64,000 nucleotides of DNA from contig NC_056052.1 in NCBI RefSeq assembly GCF_004379255.2, positions 682,001 to 746,000 on the forward strand. Reading direction: 5' to 3'. Position 1 is the first letter of the stretch. The number at the start of each line of letters is the position of its first letter. Source of the stretch: Salvia splendens. Taxonomy: Eukaryota > Streptophyta > Magnoliopsida > Lamiales > Lamiaceae. Under the pieces are notes generated by a model that was not told the DNA's origin, did no database searches, and saw only the letters and a list, made by a program, of their open reading frames with translations. The translations under genes were made by a program, and so were the position numbers. Below are positions 54,561-64,000 of the stretch, in pieces.

Positions 54561-57500
54561 ATGCCCGATTTAACTGATTTAATGAACAACATGTTTTTTG
54601 GCACAACAAACGGTGACGATGAGAAGAAAGTAGGGTTAGCGGTCCGCGACCGCCGCGGCGATGATTTTGAATCGAGCACAAGGAGCGTGAGCAGCAGGCA
54701 GACTCAGGAGTGGTTGGAGGAGGCCAAGAGGATGGTGGCCTCCTCCCCCTCTAGAGGAGGCGATTCTCCCTCGCGACTCGTCTCCTCACCGAGATTTTCC
54801 TCGTCGCAATGCCGGCTTTCCACGTCATCTATTGATAGAAGAGATCCTTTCTCCAGATCCGCTAGAAGGTAATCAAATAAATTTTAATTCAAAATTTTTA
54901 ATCGAATACATTGAAATGCTGCAAGATAGTTCAAGTTAAATTTTAGGTTATATCATTGCTCGCATAGTATTTTGACCCATATAAGTCAAAATATATCCCA
55001 CATGACATTTGCAATATTGTTAATATTGATTGTATTTTTAATTTGAATAATACTATCTCATTTTTACTATCCCGGCATGTAAATTACCACCGAATCAAAC
55101 CTAATTAATTAATACTTTAAAATTGTGTCACACGTAGGAATTGAATTTCATTGTTTGTCTAGTTACTAACAAATATTACTACCACTTTTTACCATTTGCA
55201 TATCATGCTCAAAATCAAAATCTATACCTTACGCCATTTTAAAATATCACATTAAACTCTCCCAATATAAAAATTACAATTAAATAGTAAATTGAATAAG
55301 TGGACGGCACAGAGCAGGCCAAGGAATAAGTGGGGAGATCCTTTCCAGAACAGCAGCAAATCATACCCGAAACAGATCCGAATCCAATTTGGATCCTCCG
55401 CAACCCGATTCGGAGCCATCATCCCCTGCAGCCGACCTCAACACACCGCCCAGTCCCAACAACAACCTAGGGGCCCCACCCCTCCCTCCCCGCCAATCAT
55501 TCCACCGCAGAACCCGGTTCCAAACTGAACCAAGATCACCGCTGTCACACCCAATCACAACCCTACCAACAAACCCTCCCGCCAATTCCATTTCCAAACG
55601 AACTTTCAAAAACACATCTCCAAACACCAATCGACAACTGCTCTCCCCGCCAAAGAACCTCGTCGAGTCGGCCCACCGGAGGTCACTGTCATCGAGCACG
55701 TGCTCCGTGCCAGGCTCTGGCCTCCTCTCCCCGCCTCGGAATTTGGTGGAGTCGGCCTACCAGAGATCCATATCCTCATCCACCTGCAGAAACGACAAGA
55801 TCTTTCAAGAGGACAATCTAGACAATGGGCTAGCAAAAACAAAAGTTTCAATGGATCAAGAACCGAACACCGCCTCGAAAGATCATGATTTCAATAGCTT
55901 CTTGAAAGAGCAAAGACTCAAAATTGAGATGCTTATGAATGGAGAGATCAATGGCAAGGCCAAGATTGTGCTTTCTGGCGCTTCAAATAGTTGAGTGTTT
56001 TTATAATATAATAATAAGCGTTTAAAATCATTACATTTGGTCAAATTCTAATTAGTTCAGTTAACTTTCAAAATTGAATATTAAATCATGAATTTTTTTT
56101 CAACTATATATCCAATATTTGTATAATACTACATTCTTTCATTTAAATATGTTTTTTTCAATTATCTTTTTTCTTTTTATTTTGATCAGACAACGTGGTT
56201 TTGATCTTTTTTAAAAATATTTATTGCTTTTTTTCTTCAATTTGTTGCTAAAGTATTAGTACAATTTTATTTTTCATTGATCATTAGGTACAAGTTCAAT
56301 GGTTGCAGCCACATGCTACGCGTGGCTGCTGGAGAACAAAAACGTCGCTAGCAGGAAGGAGGCAGCGCGAAACGAAAATTTTGTCGAGTTTGTTGTGCCT
56401 GTTATGAACATGAGGAGAGGGAAAATGTGGAAGCAGCGCCAAGCAGCTTGGCTTTTCAACCATGCTGGACTTGATGCTTCTTCTCTGCTATTTTCCAATG
56501 AGGTAGATCAAAAATCAAGTTTTTGTTTTTGTATCTATGCCTCGTTTAGTTCTCATATGTGTCAACCAGGTCGACTTGGAGACGCTGATGATGGAGATGC
56601 AGCTGATCATTCTAGTAATTGGAGAAGACATCCTCAAGACAAATGGCGAGGTTACTTTTATGCAAGAGAATTCGAGCTTCTTCGATACGATTAGCACATA
56701 TTTAGGAATTAGGATATGATAGTAGAGAACTGAAGGTAGGAAACAAATGACAAACCTTGGATGATTCATTTGATTAATAGGCATAACAAATTCGAAAGGA
56801 AAGAAATGAAAGCAAAAATTCATTGAGCAATAGAGACTTGGAGTAGTACTAAATTTGAAATCATAAAGTATAAAAGAGTAGAAGACAAAGAATTCCTATG
56901 AATTGTTTTGAAGATGTGGGCTTTTGCACAATTATTTACACAAAATAACTAATACTACTATTTGACAATAATAGAAGAGTAAAAATAAAGTATCCAGCAA
57001 AAGAATGGAACTGATGTAGGAATGATCATTTATTAGCACCTCAATTCCATCATGCAAAGCATGTCGTTAAGGTTTTAATGTGTACTTGTGTGTCTCTAGG
57101 TAGGATCGGCGTGTACTGCTCTTACTGATTACTACTGTGAAGATGCCTATGACCTCCTTCAGACACCAATGTTGAAGAAGCTTCTGGTGAGAAAGTTCTT
57201 GCAGTTTAACCAAGATTAGCCTCTTTTGATAGGATTATGTTGCAAGAAAATGATGGGAATTTGTGTTATCAGATGGCAGGTATACTGTTGGACACACAAA
57301 ATCTGAGCCCTTCTCCCAAACTGTCAATGACTAGAGATGCTGAGGCAGTTCAGCTTCTATCAGTTTCCTCTGCACCCAACTATAGAAATACCCTTTTTGA
57401 TCACTGTAATTCTTTACATTTCCTTTTTCATCATTTTCAATTTAAGTAATTCTTGATGAGTAATAATAATCAATGTTGACCACTTCTTGTTGCAGTGATT

Positions 57501-58013
57501 CAAGATCACAGAGAACCAGATTTCTATGAAGTTATGTGTAGGGTTTATGGTAAAGCACCCAGTGAAAGTAAGTCATATTTCCTTGACAATATTACTAGTA
57601 TTTACTCCTAGAACTTTTAGTACAAACAACTTCTAATGATGTCTTATTTTTTTGCAGTTGATTGGAAAAATGAATCACCAAGGGAGCGTAGAACAACCTC
57701 AGAGAAGATCTCCCCTAACAAATTGATTGGACAAAGTGATGATCATAAGAAAAGGGATGCAACAAAAGACACAACATTGAAGAAAGTCTCACCTGTTTCA
57801 GGTGAATCAAGTCATAATTTGTAACTAACTTTGTTACTAAGATAGTTTGTGGTATCGAAAAAGTTGGCTGATTTTACTTCTTTCATTACAGGCAAACCTA
57901 CAATGTCGCCTCCAGCCCAGAATCCAATCAACGAACAAGCAAAAGCAAACGAGGCCAATCGTGGCAAGAACAGAAACTTTTTTGCTAGACTATTTGGCTT
58001 CGGTTCAAAGTAG
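54561..58013 (+). CDS. PRUNE-like DHH-superfamily protein (plant type)
   Basis: Nine exons with consistent phases: 54561-54868, 55301-55989, 56288-56502, 56570-56650, 57100-57186, 57273-57405, 57496-57567, 57658-57801 and 57892-58013, giving 616 residues. The first 330 residues are Ser/Pro-rich and look disordered. The conserved part begins at STSSMVAATCYAWLLENKN and includes VPVMNMRRGKMW, LDASSLLFSNEVDLE, GSACTALTDYYCEDAYDLL and GILLDTQNLS, resembling animal PRUNE and other DHH/DHHA2 proteins (exopolyphosphatase or cyclic-nucleotide phosphodiesterase relatives). Where an active enzyme has the DHH motif this protein reads IGEDIL, so catalysis is doubtful. The C-terminus is basic and ends FFARLFGFGSK. 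Exon 2 was placed at 55301 because that acceptor joins the reading frames as RRHRAGQ-type sequence. The family assignment is from memory of similar plant proteins. Confidence 0.82.
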
Positions 58014-58767
58014 TCCTAGAATTTGGATTTTTTCTAGTGCATTGAGGCTCTATAATTGAACCCCTCCATACTTATTTGGAGAGTTCTAAGTTTTTTCTTG
58101 AATATTTTTTTGTTTTGGAATCAGACAATAGCCTAAGAAATGAGTTTTCTAAATGTACTGTTATAAGTTCACCAGTCACAAAAATGAAGAGACATAGATA
58201 TATTCATAGATAATATCAAGAATCAGTATGTTGAATAACATAACAATAGTCTAATTATTAGCTCAGTCCAACTAAATAATAATTTCTATAAACAGGCCAT
58301 ATGCCGGTCAACAGTTGCACAAGCATAAATTTGTTTTGGTAGAGACTATATATTCCAAAGTATCAATTTCAATCATACAAGGCAATACACAATAACTTGG
58401 AAATTCCTTAATATATATCCATTTCTTTAAATTGAATGTATACTTTTTTGCTCACTTATCAAGACCAGATCAAGACACAGTCTTCAAAAATATTTATGAA
58501 AAAAATAAAATAAATCAAACATGGGATGCCTCTAGATGGGAGATTATGGGGTATGTCTGTTATCCAATCTGTCTACTTCAATCATGCCACTAATTTTCAG
58601 AAACCAGCTGTAAAACTACCTTCCAAACTCCAATCTCAATAGATGGAAGAGGCCCCCCTTCACTCCCCATGTGCTCACTTCACCCAATCTTGCTCCAAAC
58701 AATATGGCACATCAACATCATAGTCACACAAATCTTGACCCTTTTTTCCTTTTGACATCTCCTTTTC
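58014..58767. other. Convergent 3' region between two genes
   Basis: The PRUNE-like gene (forward) and the DUF868 gene (reverse) end towards each other, 754 bp apart. The stretch holds their 3' untranslated regions. No further gene is seen. Confidence 0.5.
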
Positions 58768-59667
58768 TCATTCCACTTTCCATGCATAAAGAAATAGGCA
58801 AAAATCCGGCGAGCCACTATCCGGATCCAACGACAACGGCGACGAAGACGAAGAAGGAGACAAGAAGGTGGGCTTGAATATAAACAGAGCATGCCTTAAG
58901 CCAGGACAAAACAACCAATCATGAACATCCCAATAAACCTCAATCCTCCCTTTATTGAAATGAATGGATTCATTCCCTCTAAACTTCCACTGCAGATGCT
59001 TCACTTGCATCACCAAATGCCCATCAATCCCAATCTCCATCTCCGGCTCCGGTGCCACTCCTCCTCCTCCGCCGCCGCCGCTGCAAAATGCTCTGTTTTT
59101 GCATTCGATTGAAACCTCGTGAAGACTCCCCTTTTCATGAAATTTGAGCCTTGTGGCGAACTTCCTCTTCCCAAAAATGTGTTCTTTTCTCGAAACCAAA
59201 ACAGGGTCGATCAGGGAGGGCCGGCAGCCGGTCTTCCGGAAAGCATCATTCCTCAAATCGCCGACCAGCAGCGCGACTTCGCCGCCGCTGACGACGGCGA
59301 CGTAGTAGTCGGAGATCGGCTCTGTTTCGCCGTTGAATCGGGCGGCCTTGAGGTCCCAGAAGACGTCGACGGGTGTGCCGTCGACGGCGAAGCGTTTGGA
59401 GCCGTGCTTTCGCCAGAAATACCATGGCTTGAGCTCGATTTTGCAGGCGTCTGCGTTTCCATCTCCGCCGCCTTCGACGGAGATGGAGAGGCCGTGGAGG
59501 AGGAGATTCTTGCACCATGTGACGGTGATCAGGCGGCATTGGTCGGCCAATTTGGTGCGGTAAACCGACATGAAAACGTTCTGGCCTGGTCTCGTGATGG
59601 ATGGAGAGAGGTTGCTGGTTTTCTCCATCGATGAGAAGCAAGCTGGGATTCCGATTTGATCATGCAT
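58768..59667 (-). CDS. DUF868 family protein
   Basis: A single exon of 299 residues, starting MHDQIGIPACFSS at 59667, the usual start of this plant-specific family. Conserved stretches include NVFMSVYRTKLADQCRLITV, KPWYFWRKHGSKRF, VFWDLKAARF, SDYYVAVV, ALLVGDL, SRKEHIFGKRKF, VDHDW-like VYWDVHDWLF and KPTFLSP. A poly-Gly run interrupts the C-terminal half. Length and intron-less structure are normal for the family. There is no signal peptide or membrane segment. The molecular function of DUF868 proteins is not established. The upstream region contains tandem repeats (59682-59935) and a (GA)n tract. Confidence 0.95.
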   Translation of the reverse strand: MHDQIGIPACFSSMEKTSNLSPSITRPGQNVFMSVYRTKLADQCRLITVTWCKNLLLHGLSISVEGGGDGNADACKIELKPWYFWRKHGSKRFAVDGTPVDVFWDLKAARFNGETEPISDYYVAVVSGGEVALLVGDLRNDAFRKTGCRPSLIDPVLVSRKEHIFGKRKFATRLKFHEKGSLHEVSIECKNRAFCSGGGGGGGVAPEPEMEIGIDGHLVMQVKHLQWKFRGNESIHFNKGRIEVYWDVHDWLFCPGLRHALFIFKPTFLSPSSSSSPLSLDPDSGSPDFCLFLYAWKVE

Positions 59668-59681
59668 TGTTTGTCAAAGAC

Positions 59682-59935
59682 CCAGAAAACAAAAAGATTG
59701 GATTTTTATTGGTTTTTTGGGATGAAATGTGGAGTGTGTGTCCAAATCTCACACACCCAGGAAAAAAAGATTGGATTTTTAGTGGTCTTTTGGGATGAAA
59801 TGTGAAGTGTGAGTATAACTCTTTACACACCCAAAAAAAAGATTGGATTTTTAGTTGTTTTTTGGGATGAAATGTGAAGTGTGTGTATAACTATCACACA
59901 CCCAGAAAAAAGATTGGATTTTTAGTGGTTTCGTA
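59682..59935. repeat. Tandem repeats upstream of the DUF868 gene
   Basis: About 3.5 copies of a unit of roughly 72 bp: AAAGATTGGATTTTTAGTGG, then TTTTGGGATGAAATGTGAAG, then TGTGTATAACTCTCACACAC. The first copy begins 15 bp upstream of the gene's start codon, so the array probably lies in its 5' untranslated region or core promoter. Confidence 0.92.
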
Positions 59936-60006
59936 GGGAAGAATCAGTCTGTTGGTGGGAGTGTGAATTAGAGTAGAATGGATACATGAGATGATGAGAG
60001 ATAGAG

Positions 60007-60033
60007 GGAGGGAGAGAGAGAGAGAGAGAGAGA
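60007..60033. repeat. (GA)n microsatellite
   Basis: GAGGGAGGGAGAGAGAGAGA and more, upstream of the DUF868 gene. CT/GA-rich tracts are common in plant 5' regions. Confidence 0.9.
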
Positions 60034-60134
60034 TTGAATGGGAAAGGAGTAGCCAGAAGTTTTTCTTGGCAGCATTGATGAAAAACTTGGGAAATAATGG
60101 TATTGATTTTTGAAGTGGCAGAGCATAGAGTCAA

Positions 60135-61534
60135 GAATCAAGATTCAATCAATCCTTATAATATAATGCAATAATTGGTATGCTTTTGCTACCTGGCATT
60201 TACTCATATTTATAATCTTTTTTGTTTTTTTAAATATCTATCTACGTGGCATAGTAAGCTGTAAGCTGTAAGCTGTTTTCTTTTTGGCATAGTATGTAGT
60301 GAATTAAGAATAAAAAGGATAAAATACAAAAAAAAATCAACTAAACGAGATTATTAAAATTAGTAAGCTACTTGATAGTCTAAAAAATAGAATACTCCAT
60401 TTTTGCAGTGGGATAAGTCATGCTACTGTTATTAATGTTGCTCTGGTTTCATGGCAAAATTTTACGGTGATTTTGAACCTGACCAACTTTACTGAATCCA
60501 AGGTTGGCTTGATTCTGTTGATAGTTAAAAAGAAGTGAAAATCTCATCTTCCTCACCAGATTTGAGGCATTGTTTTCATCAATTTTACTGATTTGACTCC
60601 TAGAAAAAAAATCACACCACATGAATGAGAGAGAGAAAAGGACAGTCAATTCTTTTATCTGAGAATTGGCTTTTCAACATGTGGGGTTTTACTTTTTTTT
60701 CTTTCTTACCACTTGATTGTATTGAAATAAGATAAGATCAAATGTAGGGTCACTACTTATTGTTTAGTGCAAATAATCAATCTTACAACAATTATATCCA
60801 GCTTTCTTGATTGGTTAAAATGATAGCCTTATTTTTAAGGTTGAATCATATACTCTAAGTTGCTCTTTCCTTATTAGTATGTTTTCTTCTACCTATTCCA
60901 GTGTTGAAAACAGCATAAGATTGTTGATTGGGTGTGCAAAATCTTTAAATTCTCTTCAAGAATATGGAGATGGAGGATGGCAATCTAATTTGTAGCATAA
61001 TTCTTTGACTTAAGAGCTGGCATGTATAGATCTGGTCTATAGAGAAATTCAATCTTGTCGAAAAATAATGTGGATTTTATGTTAGATTTATAATCTTAGG
61101 TGCATTGTATCACAATATACATGTGTATTATGTTTATTTGGTGGTGTTCTCCATAGAAAAAATATTTAATGATGTTCCATTTTATGAATTCAGTTAGGCA
61201 TGCCGATGAAAACAAATATGGAGTTGAAGAAAGGCTTTAAGCCCTTCCAAATTTTTAAAAATAAATCATTTTTAGTTATATAACATGGTTGTATTTTTGT
61301 GTATTATATGTGAGTCGTAGTGCAAAAGTTCATACCATCATAATGAAAGATAAGAAAATTACTATCTCAAAATTTGTATACTCCATAAAACTTAGAACAT
61401 AGGTAAATATGGACAATACTTAGCCAACTTGGTCTTCCTCATAACAATACTAATTTCGGTACCCCGACCAATTCACCTTGAGCAACCGAACATGCTCAAA
61501 AACAATATTTTCTTCATTCCTGTAACAGGAAATA
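60135..61534. other. Intergenic, no gene seen
   Basis: AT-rich DNA. A short triplication AAGCTGTAAGCTGTAAGCTG occurs at about 60258-60277. Confidence 0.45.
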
Positions 61535-61785
61535 CTCCCTCCGTCCCCGAATAAGAGTCGCTAATTTCCTTTTTGGGCCGTCCCCCATTAAGAGTCACTC
61601 TTCATTTTTACCATAAATGGTAGTAGGTCTCACATTTCACTAACTCACTTCACTCACATTTTATTATAAAATCAATATAAAAAAGTGGGTCTCACATTCC
61701 ACTAACTTTTTCAACCAACTTTTCTTTACATTTTTTAAAACTCGTGCTCGGTCAAACGCCGACTCCTATTAGGGGACGGAGGGAG
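61535..61785. mobile_element. Stowaway MITE, complete
   Basis: Flanked by TA (61533-61534 and 61786-61787). Ends are CTCCCTCCGTCCCCGAATAAG and CTATTAGGGGACGGAGGGAG, a well-preserved inverted repeat. Length is 251 bp. This is the best-preserved Stowaway in the window. Confidence 0.95.
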
Positions 61786-61838
61786 TATTTTTTAGCACAA
61801 GATGTTTTATAAAGAGAGACCGAGAATGAAATATGATA

Positions 61839-62044
61839 CTTTCTCTATCCTACTCAAGACGTTGAGTAGCACGATATTTTAGGTAGAGTTGTTGGATGAA
61901 GGAAGTATAGAGAAAAAAAACTGAAAATTTTTAATGAAGAGAGATGAGAGTTGAATTTATTTACAAATATAGAAAGTGAAAAAAAATCTTGAATGAGACA
62001 AACTAAAAAAAGAAAGATAGACATTTCGAATTAGACAGAGGAAG
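61839..62044. mobile_element. Stowaway-like MITE, older
   Basis: Flanked by TA; ends CTTTCTCTATCCTACTCAAGA and CGAATTAGACAGAGGAAG are degenerate inverted repeats. The middle has the usual GATGAGAGTTGAATTTATTT phrase of a divergent subfamily. Confidence 0.65.
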
Positions 62045-62046
62045 TA

Positions 62047-63480
62047 CTAAATTAAAAGAAAATAATAATATTTCTATTATACATATATTGATTATTAAAA
62101 GAAAAATATATCGGAAAGCGAATATAGTAATATTTTGCACATATTTTAGTTCGCGAACATAGAATAATTGACGTTTTATTCTCTAACGAGAATTCAAGGA
62201 ATTGAACATTAAATGCCATCAACTAGGTTTAGTTAATGAACTGTTAAAATCAATAATGTTGATTTATGAAATACTTTAATTGAGCCAGTCATGTTTATGT
62301 ATCATGGTCTCGTATTTTTGTATTAATTTCTGCCTGCCCAAATCTAGAGTGTTTGAAACTAGAACATAAAATTATTAATTCTAATTAGAAACTTAAATAT
62401 AAATATAATAAGATAACAAAATGCTGTTATTTTTTTAAAACGGCATTATTGTATTGTGAGCATACGGCTTAAAAGATATGGATTGTTGTCATATCATATT
62501 TAATTTTATCATTTTAATTTCAATTTTAATCATTATAGACAAAGAAAAATTATAAAATTTATGAAATTGAGTAGAAGTCCACTAAAAATTACTACTCGTA
62601 TAATTTAAATTACAACTATGCCTAATATTAATAATGATCAATAACTATTAATTACCTCAATCATATTACAAAGATTAATTATGCTCCAGTTCCTTTTACT
62701 TGATAGTACACAGTAGTCATGTTTTTTTATTAACACGTCTACTCTTAGTCCGAAAATTGTGTGTGACACATATTATTTTACTTATATTCATCAAATACAT
62801 TATACACATACTAAGCAAACACATACTAAGCTACATTTTTTTTCTTGATATAAGGAATAGTTTGATTTTAATAGATCAAGTTTGGTAATTAAATACTACA
62901 ACTCGGCGGAAAAATGGCCGGTCATGACAGTTAGCAACAAATTCAAAAAATAAAATTCAAGCTATGCTAATTATATTACACACCCATCCATGAAAAATAA
63001 CTCTTATAGTAGACGGTACAAATTTTAAAGCAAAACTAAAGAGAATAAGAGAGTACCATCAACCTAGTAGATGATCTATTTAATTATATTAAAAATAGAC
63101 CTCTTAGTTATTTCTTAAATTTAAACTTTGAGGAATATTGTAATTACCATTGTGATAAAATATAAGGAATGGAGGGAGTACCAAAACATAATCAAAATAA
63201 CAATAATGATAAAAAAAATATTAAAAAAAGTTAACAATAGCATAATGAAAATATTTTGAAATATAAACAATAGCTTACAAAAGTATACTTTTATTTTTTT
63301 TAGCCTAAAGATTAGTTATAAATCCAAAATTTTTGGATTATGATTGAAAATTTAGGACACTAAAAAATTATACTAATCCAAATAGCTTGGTAATTCGAGT
63401 GAGTTTGACTCGAACTCGAATGTGTTGGCCCGATTGACCACATGGACAGTTTAGAAAGTTCAGAAAAGCTCAAGGGCCAT
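62047..63480. other. Intergenic, no gene seen
   Basis: AT-rich DNA. A decayed Stowaway-like end (GGAATGGAGGGAGTACC) is at 63166-63182. The last part is probably the promoter and 5' untranslated region of the gene at 63692. Confidence 0.4.
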
Positions 63481-63691
63481 TATGTTAATTCTCTATTCTG
63501 ATATCAAAACCTCCTTGCTGTCTATCTAGGGTTTTGCAATCACGTCTTGATTCCATCCTCATTCCACAGGTTACTAATTTACCGATGATTCCCTCCAATT
63601 TGTGTATCAATCGTTGTTTCAGATTGCGAAATGGACTCTAATTTCCCCCTTTTCCTCATTAACTCCAGGTTCTTTTATCGGAGCGTTCGAA

Positions 63692-63865
63692 ATGCAATCG
63701 CTGTATGGCAAATTTCGGCTGGTTACGAAGCAAACCATTAATTCGCTGAAAAATGTTGAGCTGAGCAAAGTCGCATCTACTGAATCGAGATATTTGGGAT
63801 GCTCGATTAATCGGTGCTCGGGGTTCAGTTCTGAGCGTGCTTGTTCAAGCGCAGCATTTCTTTTG
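63692..63865 (+). CDS. First coding exon of a gene running off the window
   Basis: From ATG 63692 the frame encodes MQSLYGKFRLVTKQTINSLK and about 38 more residues rich in Ser, Arg and Lys with a C-terminal AAFLL. A donor (CTTTTG|GTATAG) at 63865/63866 keeps phase 0. The composition suggests a mitochondrial or plastid targeting presequence. Other ATGs lie upstream (63602 in the same frame), but the one at 63692 starts the presequence-like part. The rest of the gene is outside the window, so no function can be given. Confidence 0.5.
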
Positions 63866-64000
63866 GTATAGTAATTTTGTTTCTTTTTTTTTTCTGATGT
63901 GCTGATTCATTGGATTGGAAATGTCGATAATTTGCTGAAAAGTGTGTTCGTAGCAATTCAAGCAGCATACTCTGTTTTTTGTAGGGTATTATCTTTATTG

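Noticed and set aside
59119..59634. Forward open frame of 171 codons
   Set aside because: It lies antisense to the DUF868 gene, whose reverse-strand protein has clear family motifs and a GC-rich codon pattern that opens the opposite strand.

Overview
This is nuclear plant DNA. Genes have many small GT-AG introns, the background is AT-rich, and the retroelements are of plant type: Ty1/copia with an initiator-Met primer site, Athila-type Ty3/gypsy with an Asp-tRNA primer site, PIF/Harbinger, hAT, Stowaway and Mutator-like. Two resistance genes of the R1 (late blight) CNL type suggest an asterid, probably a Lamiales species such as Salvia. That placement is inference.

Layout. 0-3.7 kb: a LINE tail and a reverse-strand CNL gene. 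5.6-9.75 kb: a Stowaway element and two decayed PIF/Harbinger elements, one keeping only ORF1 and the other only a broken transposase. 9.8-14.0 kb: repeat block A, whose second copy (block B) is at 46.7-51.4 kb; each has insertions the other lacks. 14.0-18.5 kb: nested retroelement debris (gypsy gag/protease, Athila LTR and gag, copia RNase H and LTR). 18.56-21.66 kb: an HD-ZIP IV homeobox pseudogene between retroelements. 21.75-26.99 kb: a young full-length Tnt1-like copia element with 530-bp LTRs and TCTCT target duplications. 27.8-28.8 kb: a broken NAC gene. 28.8-34.8 kb: a pile of elements inserted in (TA)n tracts that share terminal motifs; the largest holds an Ulp1-protease remnant and a FAR1/MULE SWIM remnant. 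35.5-38 kb: small repeats, an 80-bp-arm foldback and a frameshifted proline-rich gene. 37.8-42.7 kb: a reverse-strand DHH/DHHA1 phosphoesterase gene with a GC-AG intron. 43.2-46.4 kb: the second CNL gene (reverse). 52.4-54.3 kb: minisatellites. 54.6-58.0 kb: a nine-exon PRUNE-like gene. 58.8-59.7 kb: a single-exon DUF868 gene (reverse). 63.7 kb: the first coding exon of a gene that runs off the window.

Genes that look intact are the two CNLs, the DHH phosphoesterase, the PRUNE-like gene, the DUF868 gene and the partial gene at the right end. They are independent plant genes, not an operon. The most informative parts are the (TA)n-targeted element family, whose termini can be aligned within this window, and the A/B blocks, where one copy acts as the empty-site control for insertions in the other.
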